Part shown: one piece after another, positions 16,935 to 26,818 of the stretch
Position numbering within the stretch: position 1 is the stretch's first letter
How the letters are laid out: the number at the start of each line of letters is the position of its first letter
Assembly: GCA_017461055.1 (NCBI GenBank)
Contig: JAFTZI010000116.1
Location: forward strand, 1-53,851
Direction: 5' to 3'
DNA: 53,851 bases
Source of the DNA: Clostridia bacterium
Lineage (GTDB): Bacteria; Bacillota; Clostridia; Oscillospirales; CAG-272
Position numbers and translations under genes: made by a program
Notes under the pieces: generated by a model
Databases searched by the model: none
What the model was told of the DNA's origin: nothing
Seen by the model: the letters and a program-made list of their open reading frames with translations, nothing else

Positions 16935-19196
16935 ATGGAAATGTGTGCAAGATGCAAAAAACGACCGGCAACGGTTTATATAATGAAGCTTGAGAACAAT
17001 GTTCAAAAGCAAGAGGGACTTTGCCTTCAGTGTGCAAAGGAGCTTGGTATAAAGCCGGTTAACGATTTCATGCAAAAAATGGGCATATCTGAGGAAGAGC
17101 TGGAAAATATGGAAAAAATGTTTTCCGAAATGCTTCCTGTTTCACAGGAGGGCGACGACGAGAGCGAAGGACCTACAATTGATTTTTCAAAGCTTATGAA
17201 AAACGCAGGCTTTGGCTCAGGCGAGAGCAAGGACTCTTCCAAGGAAAAGAAGAAAAAGGATAACAGAAAAAACCTAAATACATTTTGTCACAATCTTACA
17301 CAGGATGCAGTAAATGGCAAGCTTGATAAGATTGTAGGCAGACAAAGAGAGCTTGAAAGAGTAATTCAAATTCTTTCAAGAAGACAGAAGAATAACCCCT
17401 GCTTAATCGGTGAGCCGGGTGTTGGTAAAACAGCAATTGCTGAGGCACTTGCTCAAAGAATAGCGGCAGGCGAAGTTCCTTATAAGCTGAAAAACTGCGA
17501 GGTTTATTTGGTAGATTTAACCGCTCTTGTTGCAGGAACTCAATTCAGAGGTCAGTTTGAAGCAAGAATTAACGGACTTCTTAACGAGGTAAAGGCGGCA
17601 GGAAACATAATTCTTGTAATCGACGAAATTCATAACATAGTTGGCACAGGTAATTCCGAGGGCAGTATGAATGCGGCGAATATTTTAAAGCCCGCCCTTT
17701 CACGCGGTGAAATACAGGTAATCGGTGCTACCACCCTAAAGGAATACCGTAAGTATATCGAAAAGGACAGCGCGCTTGAAAGAAGATTTCAGCCTGTAAA
17801 GGTCGATGAACCTTCAATTGACGAGTGCGTTGAAATGATAAAGGGAATTAAAGGCTACTACGAAATATATCACGGCGTTAAAATTCCCGATGAAATGGCA
17901 AGATGCGCTGTTGTAATGAGTGAAAGATACATTACAGACAGATTTTTGCCGGATAAAGCAATAGACTTAATAGATGAGGCTTGCTCTCATATCGTGTTGC
18001 ACGCGCCTCATATTAATGAAAGACATAAGATAATCGAACGCTTGGCTCAGGTAGACTCAAGCACAGATTCTCTTAATGCAAAAATTGCCGAGGGAGGCAA
18101 GGAGCCGACCGAGGCTGAGTATAAGCAGCTTGCAGAGCTTAAGACCGAAAGGTCAATGCTTATAATTGATAAGGAGCGTCTTGACAAGGAGTGCGAGGGC
18201 ACAGTAATGACCAAGCAGGACTTAGCAGGCGTTGTGGAAATATGGACAGGTATTCCTGCAAGCAATATTTCCGAGGAGGAATTTGAAAGACTTGCAGGCT
18301 TAGAGCCAAAGCTTAAGAGCAGAATTATAGGACAGGATGAGGCTGTAAAGGCACTTTCCTCTGCAATTAGAAGAAACAGAGCAGGAGTCAGTGTGAAAAA
18401 ACGCCCGGCATCCTTCATCTTTGCAGGACCAACGGGTGTAGGTAAAACGGAGCTTGTAAAAACTCTTGCAAAAGAGCTGTTTAATTCCGAGGAAGCCTTG
18501 GTTCGCCTTGATATGTCCGAATATATGGAAAAACATTCTGTTTCAAAAATTGTAGGCTCTCCTCCGGGTTATGTAGGCTACGATGAGGCTGGACAGCTAA
18601 CAGAAAAAATCAGACGCTCACCCTATTCGGTTGTTTTGTTTGATGAAATTGAAAAGGCGCATCCCGATGTTCTGAACATTTTGCTTCAAATTTTGGATGA
18701 CGGTAAAATATCTGACTCACAGGGAAGACTTATCAATTTTGAAAATACCGTAATAATTATGACAACCAATGCAGGCGCAAGCGTTAGCTCCTCACAGGCA
18801 GGCTTTGGCGCAAGCGAGGCTGAAATAGACAAGGAAAGAACCGAAAAGGCGCTTTCATCCTTCCTTCGTCCCGAATTCATCAATAGGATTGATGAAATAA
18901 TTACCTTCCGTTCTTTGGATGAAGAGGACTTTAAGCACATTGCAAGAATTATGCTAAATGACTTAAAGGACGCATTGGGCGAAAGAAACATTTCATTTAC
19001 CTTTACAGATGAGGTTTGTGACTTTGTTGCGGAAAAGTCCTTTAGCAGAAAGTTTGGCGCAAGAAATATGCGTAGATACATTCAAACAGAAATAGAGGAT
19101 AAGCTGGCTGAAGCAATGATATTTGTTATAAAGGGCAATATTTCAATGGCGGCAGTGTCTATTAAGGATAATGCAATTAAGGTAGATTGCGTATAA
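16935..19196 (+). CDS. Clp AAA+ unfoldase with McsA-like zinc-binding N terminus
   Basis: 753 residues. The N terminus lacks the two Clp_N repeats of ClpC/ClpA; instead Cys4-x2-Cys7 and Cys30-x2-Cys33 form a treble-clef-like zinc site resembling the first module of the ClpC adaptor McsA, followed by an acidic linker (about 45-115). AAA module 1 has Walker A GEPGVGKT at about 159-166; a short middle region (about 375-450) replaces the long coiled coil; module 2 has GPTGVGKT at 498-505 and sensor segment [11 protein letters not shown]. An AGFG segment aligns with the VGF loop ClpC uses to bind ClpP, so ClpP partnership is plausible. The ribosome site is weak (AAAGGA). It ends the cvpA operon. 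The substrates are unknown. Confidence 0.88.
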   Translation: MEMCARCKKRPATVYIMKLENNVQKQEGLCLQCAKELGIKPVNDFMQKMGISEEELENMEKMFSEMLPVSQEGDDESEGPTIDFSKLMKNAGFGSGESKDSSKEKKKKDNRKNLNTFCHNLTQDAVNGKLDKIVGRQRELERVIQILSRRQKNNPCLIGEPGVGKTAIAEALAQRIAAGEVPYKLKNCEVYLVDLTALVAGTQFRGQFEARINGLLNEVKAAGNIILVIDEIHNIVGTGNSEGSMNAANILKPALSRGEIQVIGATTLKEYRKYIEKDSALERRFQPVKVDEPSIDECVEMIKGIKGYYEIYHGVKIPDEMARCAVVMSERYITDRFLPDKAIDLIDEACSHIVLHAPHINERHKIIERLAQVDSSTDSLNAKIAEGGKEPTEAEYKQLAELKTERSMLIIDKERLDKECEGTVMTKQDLAGVVEIWTGIPASNISEEEFERLAGLEPKLKSRIIGQDEAVKALSSAIRRNRAGVSVKKRPASFIFAGPTGVGKTELVKTLAKELFNSEEALVRLDMSEYMEKHSVSKIVGSPPGYVGYDEAGQLTEKIRRSPYSVVLFDEIEKAHPDVLNILLQILDDGKISDSQGRLINFENTVIIMTTNAGASVSSSQAGFGASEAEIDKERTEKALSSFLRPEFINRIDEIITFRSLDEEDFKHIARIMLNDLKDALGERNISFTFTDEVCDFVAEKSFSRKFGARNMRRYIQTEIEDKLAEAMIFVIKGNISMAAVSIKDNAIKVDCV

Positions 19197-19215
19197 TCTC
19201 ACTAACAGACTATTA

Positions 19216-19266
19216 AAAAGAACACCTGTTGAACGAGTTAAACCGTTCATTTCAGGTGTTCTTTTA
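19216..19266 (+). terminator. Intrinsic terminator after the Clp gene
   Basis: A 13-bp outer stem (19216-19228 with 19253-19265) and an inner TGAACG/CGTTCA stem, followed by a T-rich stretch. Confidence 0.88.
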
Positions 19267-19326
19267 TTTAATTTACAACACAGTAAAAAATAACAATCTT
19301 TTTTTGTGAAAATTGCAACAAAAAAC

Positions 19327-19355
19327 TTGAAATTATAACGTGCGTGTGGTATGAT
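19327..19355 (+). promoter_or_regulatory. Sigma-A promoter of the discoidin surface protein
   Basis: TTGAAA at 19327-19332, 17 bases, TATGAT at 19350-19355. Confidence 0.65.
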
Positions 19356-19386
19356 AAAATAAATAAATATTTAATTGGAGGCAAAA

Positions 19387-21303
19387 ATGAAAAAAGCTAT
19401 ATCATTAATCCTTTCAATTGTTTTTCTTTTATCATGCTTTTCAACAGTGTCGCTTGCAAGCGAAACGGAAAATCAAGAGGAGCTAACCAATATAGCCCGT
19501 GTAGAAAATGCCTTGGCATATGCTACAAGTGAAAAGAACACATTGTGGACACCCGTTGTAGCCTTGAACGACGGAAATTACAGTAAAGATACTTGGCAGG
19601 GCTGGGAATGTGGCTATCCCGATATAATTTACGGGTCAGACACATCAAAGGGATTCTCGGGTCAATATTGCGGTATTAAGTTCACTAACAGCGAATATTA
19701 TGAAATTTCAAGCATGTATTTCAACCTTGGTATGCACGCCGCAATGGGCGGTCAGAATGCTCATTACACCGTTCAGTGCTTAGTTGAAGGTGTTTGGATT
19801 ACCGTTGCCGAGTTTAGTGATTCAGATGCAAAGCCCGTTGGTAAAAACGAGGACGGCAGCTTTGTATTCTCATCATACGAGGATGCTATGGAAAATGATA
19901 AAAGCTATTATCATATTCCGGCTGAAATATACATAACTCTTGATAAGCCCGTAACAACCAATAACGTAAGAGTTAATTTAAGCGAATACGGTAAGAACTA
20001 CCCAAGCGGAGACGTTCTTATATTCCCATACATTTATGAGATTGAGTTAATAGGTAAGCGTGGTGTAACACCGGACCTTGAACTGCCTGAGGGAGCAGTT
20101 ATTTCAACAAATATCGGATATCATTCATATCCGTATGCGTCATCCTCGGCTCCCTTCAAATATCCCTATTGCGCTATTGACGGCGATATAACATCAGCGT
20201 GGTCACCGCTTGGTAAGGAAGCGGGCGAGTACTTGGTGCTTGAAATGCTTTCTCCGCAAAAGATTAATAAGGTTAAGGTAAATTTTGGTGAATACTTAGA
20301 CGGTGTTACCGTTGTTGATTATGGCTTTGACATAGAGGCTCTTGTTAATGACGAATGGGTTAAAATAGCAAGCGGAACAGCCTTTGATGAAGAGAATATG
20401 ACGTTTATTACCGAATATTCCTTTGAAGAGATTGAAACAACAGCTATAAAGCTCGTGATAACCGAGAGCTTCTCATCGCGTCCGAGCGTGTATGAGCTTG
20501 AGGCGCATCTAAGCACAGAAAAAACCTATTATGTAGAGGACAGATACAATTCGGATCGTAAAATATCAGCCTCAAAGGGCAATATAGCAATTGTAGGTAC
20601 AGCCTATGCAGATAAGGACTTTGTTCCTTATTCCGATGTAAATTATATCAATGACGGAAAAATATCAAAGGATTCATATGTATGGTTTACCGGTGTTGTT
20701 GATATGCCGTCCTACTGTGGAATTAAATTTAATGAAAAGCAATTAATTGACAAGGTTGCTTTGTATTTCTATGAGCCAAGCGAAGAGGGCATTGATATAA
20801 TGGATATCAAAATTCAAGCCTTAATAGAGGGCGAATACGTAACCGTAGTTGACACAAAATCATATCATAAGGATTTAAAATATTCACCGGCATTTGAATT
20901 TGATGCTGTTGAAACAGATGATATAAGAATTTTGTACACAAGAGGAAACGGTGCGTTTGCCAACTTAAAGGAGCTTGAAATATATTCCCCAAACGGCAAG
21001 GTTCCTATGTTTGACGGACTCAACCAAATGGCAGATTCACCTACATTCTTAAAATATCCGGAGGATTTAAATACACCTTCTGAGGATGAAAATGATCCAA
21101 TTGAACCGCCATGCCAAATGCCAAGCACAGATGACAACGATAGTTCTGAAGATAACAACGATGGTCCTGAAGATAATAACGACTGTCAACCAAAGGATAA
21201 TGATAATATACTAAAGATAGTACTTATTTCAGTAATATCAGCTGTGGTTATTGTAACTGTCGCAGTTGTTTTGGTTATTTTAAAACGTAAAAAAACAAAG
21301 TAA
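19387..21303 (+). CDS. Membrane-anchored surface protein with discoidin-like repeats
   Basis: 638 residues from ATG 19387 after a GGAGG site. A signal peptide (about 1-24, ending VSLAS) is followed by three beta-sandwich regions resembling F5/8 type C (discoidin) carbohydrate-binding domains at about 30-210, 225-385 and 400-540. Next come a short Asp/Asn/Glu-rich linker with a repeated SEDNND-like motif, one C-terminal membrane helix, and the basic tail KRKKTK. No catalytic domain is visible, so it probably binds glycans at the cell surface; the ligand is unknown. It is transcribed alone from its own promoter. Confidence 0.72.
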   Translation: MKKAISLILSIVFLLSCFSTVSLASETENQEELTNIARVENALAYATSEKNTLWTPVVALNDGNYSKDTWQGWECGYPDIIYGSDTSKGFSGQYCGIKFTNSEYYEISSMYFNLGMHAAMGGQNAHYTVQCLVEGVWITVAEFSDSDAKPVGKNEDGSFVFSSYEDAMENDKSYYHIPAEIYITLDKPVTTNNVRVNLSEYGKNYPSGDVLIFPYIYEIELIGKRGVTPDLELPEGAVISTNIGYHSYPYASSSAPFKYPYCAIDGDITSAWSPLGKEAGEYLVLEMLSPQKINKVKVNFGEYLDGVTVVDYGFDIEALVNDEWVKIASGTAFDEENMTFITEYSFEEIETTAIKLVITESFSSRPSVYELEAHLSTEKTYYVEDRYNSDRKISASKGNIAIVGTAYADKDFVPYSDVNYINDGKISKDSYVWFTGVVDMPSYCGIKFNEKQLIDKVALYFYEPSEEGIDIMDIKIQALIEGEYVTVVDTKSYHKDLKYSPAFEFDAVETDDIRILYTRGNGAFANLKELEIYSPNGKVPMFDGLNQMADSPTFLKYPEDLNTPSEDENDPIEPPCQMPSTDDNDSSEDNNDGPEDNNDCQPKDNDNILKIVLISVISAVVIVTVAVVLVILKRKKTK

Positions 21304-21373
21304 AAGTTAGCTCACTTAAAAAGAGCGATTACATATTCATTGTTAAATTAAGAAAATCGGGAGGAAAACAACA

Positions 21374-22726
21374 ATGAGCTTTAAAAATCAATATCTTAAT
21401 GAATTAATGGAAAGAGTAATTAAGAGAAACGCGAATGAACCGGAATTTCACCAGACCGTAAAAGAGGTTTTGGAATCTATTGAGCCTGTAGTAGAGGCGC
21501 GTCCGGAGTACATAACAAGCGGAGTTCTTGAAAGAATGGTTGAGCCTGAAAGAATTATCAAGTTCAGAGTTCCGTGGGTTGATGACAAGGGTAATGTACA
21601 GGTAAACAGAGGCTTCAGAATTCAGTTTAACAGTGCAATCGGTCCATACAAGGGCGGCTTGCGCTTCCATCCGTCAGTGTATGAAGGAATTATTAAGTTC
21701 CTCGGCTTTGAGCAAACCTTTAAGAACAGCTTAACATCTCTGCCAATGGGCGGAGGTAAGGGTGGCTCTGACTTTGACCCACAGGGCAAGAGCGACGCAG
21801 AGGTAATGCGCTTCTGCCAAAGCTTTATGACAGAGCTTTCAAGACACATCGGTGCCGACCTTGACGTTCCTGCCGGTGATATCGGCGTTGGCGCAAGAGA
21901 GGTTGGCTATATGTTCGGTCAATACAAGAGACTTCGCAACGAATTTACAGGTGTTCTTACAGGTAAGGGCATTTCCTACGGTGGCTCCCTCATTCGTCCT
22001 GAGGCAACAGGCTTCGGCGCAGTTTACTACACAGTAAATATGCTTGAGTACTTTAAGGATTCCATCAAGGGCAAGACCTTTGCAATCTCAGGCTTCGGCA
22101 ATGTTGCTTGGGGTACAGTTAAGAAGGTTAACGAGCTTGGCGGTAAGGTAGTTACCATTTCCGGTCCTGACGGTTATGTATATGATAAGGATGGCATTTC
22201 CACAGATGAAAAGATTAACTTTATGCTTGAAATGCGTGCTTCCTGCCGTAATAAGGTTCAGGATTATGCAGATAAGTTCGGCGTTCCATTCTTCCCTGGC
22301 GAAAAGCCTTGGGGCGTAAAGGCAGACATTCTTATGCCTTGCGCAACTCAGAACGAGGTTGGCGTAAAGGAAGCGGAAATGATAGTTGCAAATGGCGTTA
22401 AATACTACGTTGAGGTTTCCAATATGCCTACAACTAACGAAGCAATTGCTTACCTTAAGGCAAACGGTGTCATAGTTGCTCCTTCTAAGGCAGTTAACGC
22501 AGGCGGTGTTGCAGTTTCAGGTCTTGAAATGTCACAAAACTCAATGCGTTACAGCTGGAGTGCAGAAGAGGTTGACCAAAAGCTTAAGGGCATTATGAAG
22601 AATATTTTTGAAAACTCAATCAAGGCAGCAAATCAGTATGGCTTAGGCGATGACCTTGTTGCAGGTGCAAACATTGCAGGCTTCATTAAGGTAGCGGACG
22701 CAATGCTTGCTCAAGGTGTTGTTTAA
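21374..22726 (+). CDS. gdhA: NADP-type glutamate dehydrogenase
   Basis: 450 residues, typical of the hexameric bacterial enzyme. Substrate-site residues include Lys93 in GPYKGGLRF, catalytic Lys129 in PMGGGKGGSDF and Asp169 in VPAGDIGVG; the dinucleotide motif SGFGNVAWG lies around 239-247. It interconverts 2-oxoglutarate plus ammonia with glutamate. GGAGG precedes the ATG. NADP preference is assigned from overall family resemblance, not from a tested motif. No clear promoter or terminator was identified around it. Confidence 0.95.
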   Translation: MSFKNQYLNELMERVIKRNANEPEFHQTVKEVLESIEPVVEARPEYITSGVLERMVEPERIIKFRVPWVDDKGNVQVNRGFRIQFNSAIGPYKGGLRFHPSVYEGIIKFLGFEQTFKNSLTSLPMGGGKGGSDFDPQGKSDAEVMRFCQSFMTELSRHIGADLDVPAGDIGVGAREVGYMFGQYKRLRNEFTGVLTGKGISYGGSLIRPEATGFGAVYYTVNMLEYFKDSIKGKTFAISGFGNVAWGTVKKVNELGGKVVTISGPDGYVYDKDGISTDEKINFMLEMRASCRNKVQDYADKFGVPFFPGEKPWGVKADILMPCATQNEVGVKEAEMIVANGVKYYVEVSNMPTTNEAIAYLKANGVIVAPSKAVNAGGVAVSGLEMSQNSMRYSWSAEEVDQKLKGIMKNIFENSIKAANQYGLGDDLVAGANIAGFIKVADAMLAQGVV

Positions 22727-22788
22727 TAAATTATTAACTAAAATAGGTAATATTTATAAATCTTTTACAAAAAAATACAGCTTTCGTA

Positions 22789-22817
22789 TTGATTTTTGTG
22801 TAAAGTTATAGTATAAT
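22789..22817 (+). promoter_or_regulatory. Sigma-A promoter of the solute-binding lipoprotein
   Basis: TTGATT at 22789-22794, 17 bases, TATAAT at 22812-22817. Confidence 0.75.
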
Positions 22818-22858
22818 AGTTACGGCGAAATGTAAAATATTTTATTAGGAGGTTAATA

Positions 22859-24478
22859 ATGAAAAAAGTTTTCGCGCTTTTGCTTGCGATTTTGATGCTT
22901 TTGCCAATAATCGTTTCCTGTGGCGAAGAAAGAGAAAACCCTGATCCGGTTCCAAGCTCTTCCTCAAAACCAAGCTCTACATCCTCATCTAAAAATGATG
23001 AAGGTAATGACGGTGATGGTACTCAAGGTAGTACCAATAACAGTACCCCTACCTCAAGTAGCAACACAGACAGTGGTAACAAGGACGATGATGATAAGGT
23101 TGAATTACCACCGGAAACAGTAACAAAATGGAAGGGTGATACTCTTAACATTTTGGCAACAGTTTGGGTAGGAACCGAGCCCGGTGCTCCTTGGTCGCAG
23201 GTTGAGCTTTGTGTTAAGCCTGCTGAAGAGGGCGGTTATAAGGACGACACTAACTTTGGTGTAACAATCAACGGTGCTGTTCTTGACAGAGAAGCATTTA
23301 TTAAGAAAGAATACGGTGTTACTCTTAACTGGATCAACGCACGTAACAACGTAATTTCCACATTAATTACAACAGGTATTGCATCAGGTAGTAAGGAGAC
23401 AAGATATCATATTGCTATGCCACGTATGATGGAAGCACAAACACTTGTTTCCAACAACACTATTTTTGATATATCCCAAAGCAAATATATTGACCTTGAT
23501 AAGTCATATTACAATCAGGTTTCACGTGAGTCCTATACTGTAAACGGTATTACATTGTTTATGGCTGGTGACTTCAGCTTCCTCGATGAGCAGACATCAT
23601 ACCTCATTTACTTCAATGAGGCTATGGCAGACGGCTTTGCTTCATTCCCTGACCTTTACAAGATGGTAAGAGAAGGCAAATGGACAATCGAACAAATGAC
23701 AAACGCTGCAAGACTCGTTTCCAAGAACTCAGGCGATCCTGCTTGGACAGACGATGATACATACGGCTTTGGTACTACAACACTTTCACAGTTCTATCAG
23801 TACAGCGGTATTCAGCAGGTTTCTGTTGTTGACGGTCAGTATGTAGTTTCTCTTAACGATTCAAGAGTAGGTACTCTTATCGATGAAATTCTTGAGCTAA
23901 CAGGCGCAACCTTCGCAAGAACAGATTGGACAGGCGGATACGGTGGACTTGAGGCTGCATTCTTCGATAGTAGACTCTTGTTCTTCAATGAGGTTATTCA
24001 AAAGACGGACCATATCGGTTCTCAATCTGATGAATTCAAGGTAGGAGTTCTTCCTACTCCAAAGCTTAACGAAGCACAGGAAACATATTACACACCTTGC
24101 TCATATCAGTCAGTTGTAATGTGCATTCCTAAGACAACTACAGATAGAGAATTCTCAGAGTACTTCTTTGAAATTCTTTCCTACACAGGTCAAAAGTATA
24201 TTATGAAGGCATATTTAACAAACCTTAGAACTAAGCTTAACCCGGAAACAATTACAGATAGTATGGATATCATTCAGAATTACATTTTTGCTAATCTCTG
24301 CTATGACCAAGGCTATATGTTCGGTTGGGACGGCTTGCTTACATCCGTTCAGACAGACTCTTATAAGGACGGCGTAAATAAGTTTACTGAGTCATACAAC
24401 GATGCAATTATAGATAAGTCAACAGTTGTAACCAACTGGAACTTTGCTTGGCTTGACTATGTAGACTACGTAGAATAA
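22859..24478 (+). CDS. Extracellular solute-binding lipoprotein (sugar ABC type)
   Basis: 539 residues. The lipoprotein signal ends at IIVSC (Cys21), then comes a Ser/Thr/Asp/Asn-rich flexible linker (about 25-85) and a family 1-like binding domain. The blocks around EYGVTLNW, REGKWTIEQM and YEFFEILSYTG-like segments resemble oligosaccharide-binding proteins. AGGAGG precedes the ATG. No permease or ATPase genes are adjacent, so it must work with a transporter elsewhere or with a shared ATPase. It has its own promoter and terminator, and lies next to an alpha-galactosidase, which hints at galactosides as ligand (inference). Confidence 0.8.
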   Translation: MKKVFALLLAILMLLPIIVSCGEERENPDPVPSSSSKPSSTSSSKNDEGNDGDGTQGSTNNSTPTSSSNTDSGNKDDDDKVELPPETVTKWKGDTLNILATVWVGTEPGAPWSQVELCVKPAEEGGYKDDTNFGVTINGAVLDREAFIKKEYGVTLNWINARNNVISTLITTGIASGSKETRYHIAMPRMMEAQTLVSNNTIFDISQSKYIDLDKSYYNQVSRESYTVNGITLFMAGDFSFLDEQTSYLIYFNEAMADGFASFPDLYKMVREGKWTIEQMTNAARLVSKNSGDPAWTDDDTYGFGTTTLSQFYQYSGIQQVSVVDGQYVVSLNDSRVGTLIDEILELTGATFARTDWTGGYGGLEAAFFDSRLLFFNEVIQKTDHIGSQSDEFKVGVLPTPKLNEAQETYYTPCSYQSVVMCIPKTTTDREFSEYFFEILSYTGQKYIMKAYLTNLRTKLNPETITDSMDIIQNYIFANLCYDQGYMFGWDGLLTSVQTDSYKDGVNKFTESYNDAIIDKSTVVTNWNFAWLDYVDYVE

Positions 24479-24484
24479 TTTAAT

Positions 24485-24518
24485 AAAAAAATGAGTTGAT
24501 TTTTCAACTCATTTTTTT
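24485..24518 (+). terminator. Intrinsic terminator after the lipoprotein gene
   Basis: Arms ATGAGTTGA and TCAACTCAT with a 4-base T loop, flanked by A and T runs. Confidence 0.9.
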
Positions 24519-24528
24519 GTTGTAATTG

Positions 24529-24557
24529 TTGAAATATCTACACAAATATGGTATACT
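24529..24557 (+). promoter_or_regulatory. Sigma-A promoter of the alpha-galactosidase gene
   Basis: TTGAAA at 24529-24534, 17 bases, TATACT at 24552-24557. Confidence 0.75.
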
Positions 24558-24585
24558 GATTAAAAAGCTTTAGGAGGCAAAATCA

Positions 24586-26784
24586 ATGTCAGTTTTAATT
24601 AATAATGTAGACAAAACCTACACACTTTTAACAAATAACACAATGTATCAAATGAAGGTTGATGAGCTTGGCGTATTAGAGCATACATATTACGGTCCCA
24701 AAATGGAATATATGGATATGCACTACGCAGTAGATTGTCGAATGGGCGCCAGCTTTTCACCAAATCCTGCCGACTATCCCAAGGATAAATGGGCATATTC
24801 CTACAATCAGTTAAGCCAAGAAATCTCATTGGCAGGCATTGGCGATTTTAGATTAACCTCATTAGGAGTACGCAATACAGATGGCTCTTTTGGCGCTGAG
24901 CCTCGCTTTGTTTCTGCTAATGTTGTTGACGGTAAGTATTCCTTATCGGGGCTTCCTGCCTTCTACGGTGAAAATGCAAAAACCTTGATAGTAACACTTA
25001 AGGATAAGGTGTACGATATTTATTTTCATCTGTACTACGGTGTATTTGAAGAATACGATTTAATTACAAGAAGCTTAGTAATAGAAAACAAAACCGATGC
25101 TTCAATCAAGCTTGAAAAGGCGCTTACCTTAAGCCTTGATTTGCCACACGGTAGCTACGATATGGTATATTTTCACGGAAGACACACTCGTGAAAGAATG
25201 CTTGAAAGAATACCTGTTAAGCATTCACAAATCACAGTGTCAAGTATGCGTGGCGCTTCGTCTCATATGGAAAACCCATTTGTTATTATCTGTGACAAAA
25301 ATGCAAATGAGGAATATGGCTCAGCCTGGGGAATCGGTCTTGTTTACAGTGGCAATTTCTTAATTTCCGCTGAAAAGAACTTGCAGGAAAAAACACGTGT
25401 AGTAGCAGGAATTAACCCGGAAAACTTTAATTTTGAGGTAGCCCCCAATGAAAGCTTTACCTGCCCTGAGGCAGCAATGATTTACAGCAACGAGGGCTTC
25501 GGCAAAATGTCCAATTCCTTCCATAAGGCTATAAGAAACAATCTTACAAGAGGAAAATATAAAAACGCTATGCGCCCTGTCCTTATCAACAACTGGGAGG
25601 GAACATACTTTGATTTCAATGCTGATAAGCTTGTAGCTATGGCACACGAGGCAAAGAAAATGGGCGTTGAGCTTTTCGTAATGGACGACGGTTGGTTCGG
25701 AAAGCGTGATAATGACAGATGCGCCCTTGGTGACTGGGTTCCAAATGAGAAAAAGCTTCAAGGCACACTCTCTGACCTTGCCAAGAGAATTAATGATGAG
25801 GGAATGAAGTTCGGTATTTGGTTTGAGCCGGAATGTATTTCCGAGGATAGCGACCTTTACCGCGCACATCCCGATTATGCATTTGCAATGAAGTCAAGAG
25901 CGCCGCAGGTGTCAAGAAATCAGTATGTCCTCGATTTTTCTCGCAAGGAGGTTGTAGACAATATTTATAACCAGCTTACAAAGGTTCTTGACAGTGCCAA
26001 TATTTCTTATGTAAAATGGGATTTTAACAGACATATAACAGATTTATATAGTGTTGCTCTTCCTGCCGAAAAGCAAGGCGAGGTTTATCATCGTTATATG
26101 CTTGGCTTATACGACTTGCTTGAAAGAATAACCGCAAAATATCCGGACATTCTGTTTGAAAGCTGCTCCGGAGGCGGCGGACGCTTCGATATGGGAATGC
26201 TTTACTATATGCCACAGGTATGGACAAGTGACAACAGTGACGCAATAGATAGACTTAAAATTCAATACGGTACATCATTTGCATACCCCGTTTCTACTAT
26301 GGGCTCACACGTTTCAGTGTGTCCTAACCACCAAAATGCAAGAGTAACACCTCTTAAAACAAGAGGAAATGTAGCATATTTTGGCACATATGGCTTAGAG
26401 CTTGACGTTACTAAAATGACCGACGAGGAAAAGGAAGAAATCTCCCGTCAAATTAAAGAATTTAAGTCATATTATGAGCTTATTCAGCGCGGTGACTATT
26501 ATCGTCTGATATCACCGTTTACACCTGAGGAAAGCCTGTTCTGCGCTTGGGAAACGGTAAAACAGGACGGAAGCGAGGCGCTTGTATGCGCTGTAAGATA
26601 TGAAACAGACGCTTGCACCGCAGCAGAGTATGTAAAGGTAAAGGGACTTTGCCCTGATAAGCTATACAGAATAAACGGCAGTGAAGAAAAGTATCTTGGC
26701 TCTGCCCTTATGAATATAGGTATCTACTTAGAATATGATTTTATTACGTATCCATCCAGACTGTATCACATTACATTAGCATAA
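24586..26784 (+). CDS. GH36 alpha-galactosidase
   Basis: 732 residues, the usual GH36 length. The N-terminal beta-supersandwich is followed by a TIM barrel with the family marker FVMDDGWFGKR, nucleophile Asp479 in YVKWDFNRH, the CSGGGGRFD block, and acid/base Asp549 in WTSDNSDA. There is no signal peptide, so it acts in the cytoplasm on imported alpha-galactosides such as melibiose or raffinose-type sugars (substrate from the family). It is transcribed alone. It converges with hprK, with a shared terminator between them. Confidence 0.95.
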   Translation: MSVLINNVDKTYTLLTNNTMYQMKVDELGVLEHTYYGPKMEYMDMHYAVDCRMGASFSPNPADYPKDKWAYSYNQLSQEISLAGIGDFRLTSLGVRNTDGSFGAEPRFVSANVVDGKYSLSGLPAFYGENAKTLIVTLKDKVYDIYFHLYYGVFEEYDLITRSLVIENKTDASIKLEKALTLSLDLPHGSYDMVYFHGRHTRERMLERIPVKHSQITVSSMRGASSHMENPFVIICDKNANEEYGSAWGIGLVYSGNFLISAEKNLQEKTRVVAGINPENFNFEVAPNESFTCPEAAMIYSNEGFGKMSNSFHKAIRNNLTRGKYKNAMRPVLINNWEGTYFDFNADKLVAMAHEAKKMGVELFVMDDGWFGKRDNDRCALGDWVPNEKKLQGTLSDLAKRINDEGMKFGIWFEPECISEDSDLYRAHPDYAFAMKSRAPQVSRNQYVLDFSRKEVVDNIYNQLTKVLDSANISYVKWDFNRHITDLYSVALPAEKQGEVYHRYMLGLYDLLERITAKYPDILFESCSGGGGRFDMGMLYYMPQVWTSDNSDAIDRLKIQYGTSFAYPVSTMGSHVSVCPNHQNARVTPLKTRGNVAYFGTYGLELDVTKMTDEEKEEISRQIKEFKSYYELIQRGDYYRLISPFTPEESLFCAWETVKQDGSEALVCAVRYETDACTAAEYVKVKGLCPDKLYRINGSEEKYLGSALMNIGIYLEYDFITYPSRLYHITLA

Positions 26785-26790
26785 ATAATT

Positions 26791-26816
26791 AGGGTGGCTT
26801 ATTCTTAAGCCACCCT
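26791..26816. terminator. Bidirectional terminator between alpha-galactosidase and hprK
   Basis: An 11-bp perfect stem (26791-26801 with 26806-26816) with a 4-base loop, between convergent genes. Confidence 0.85.
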
Positions 26817-26818
26817 GA

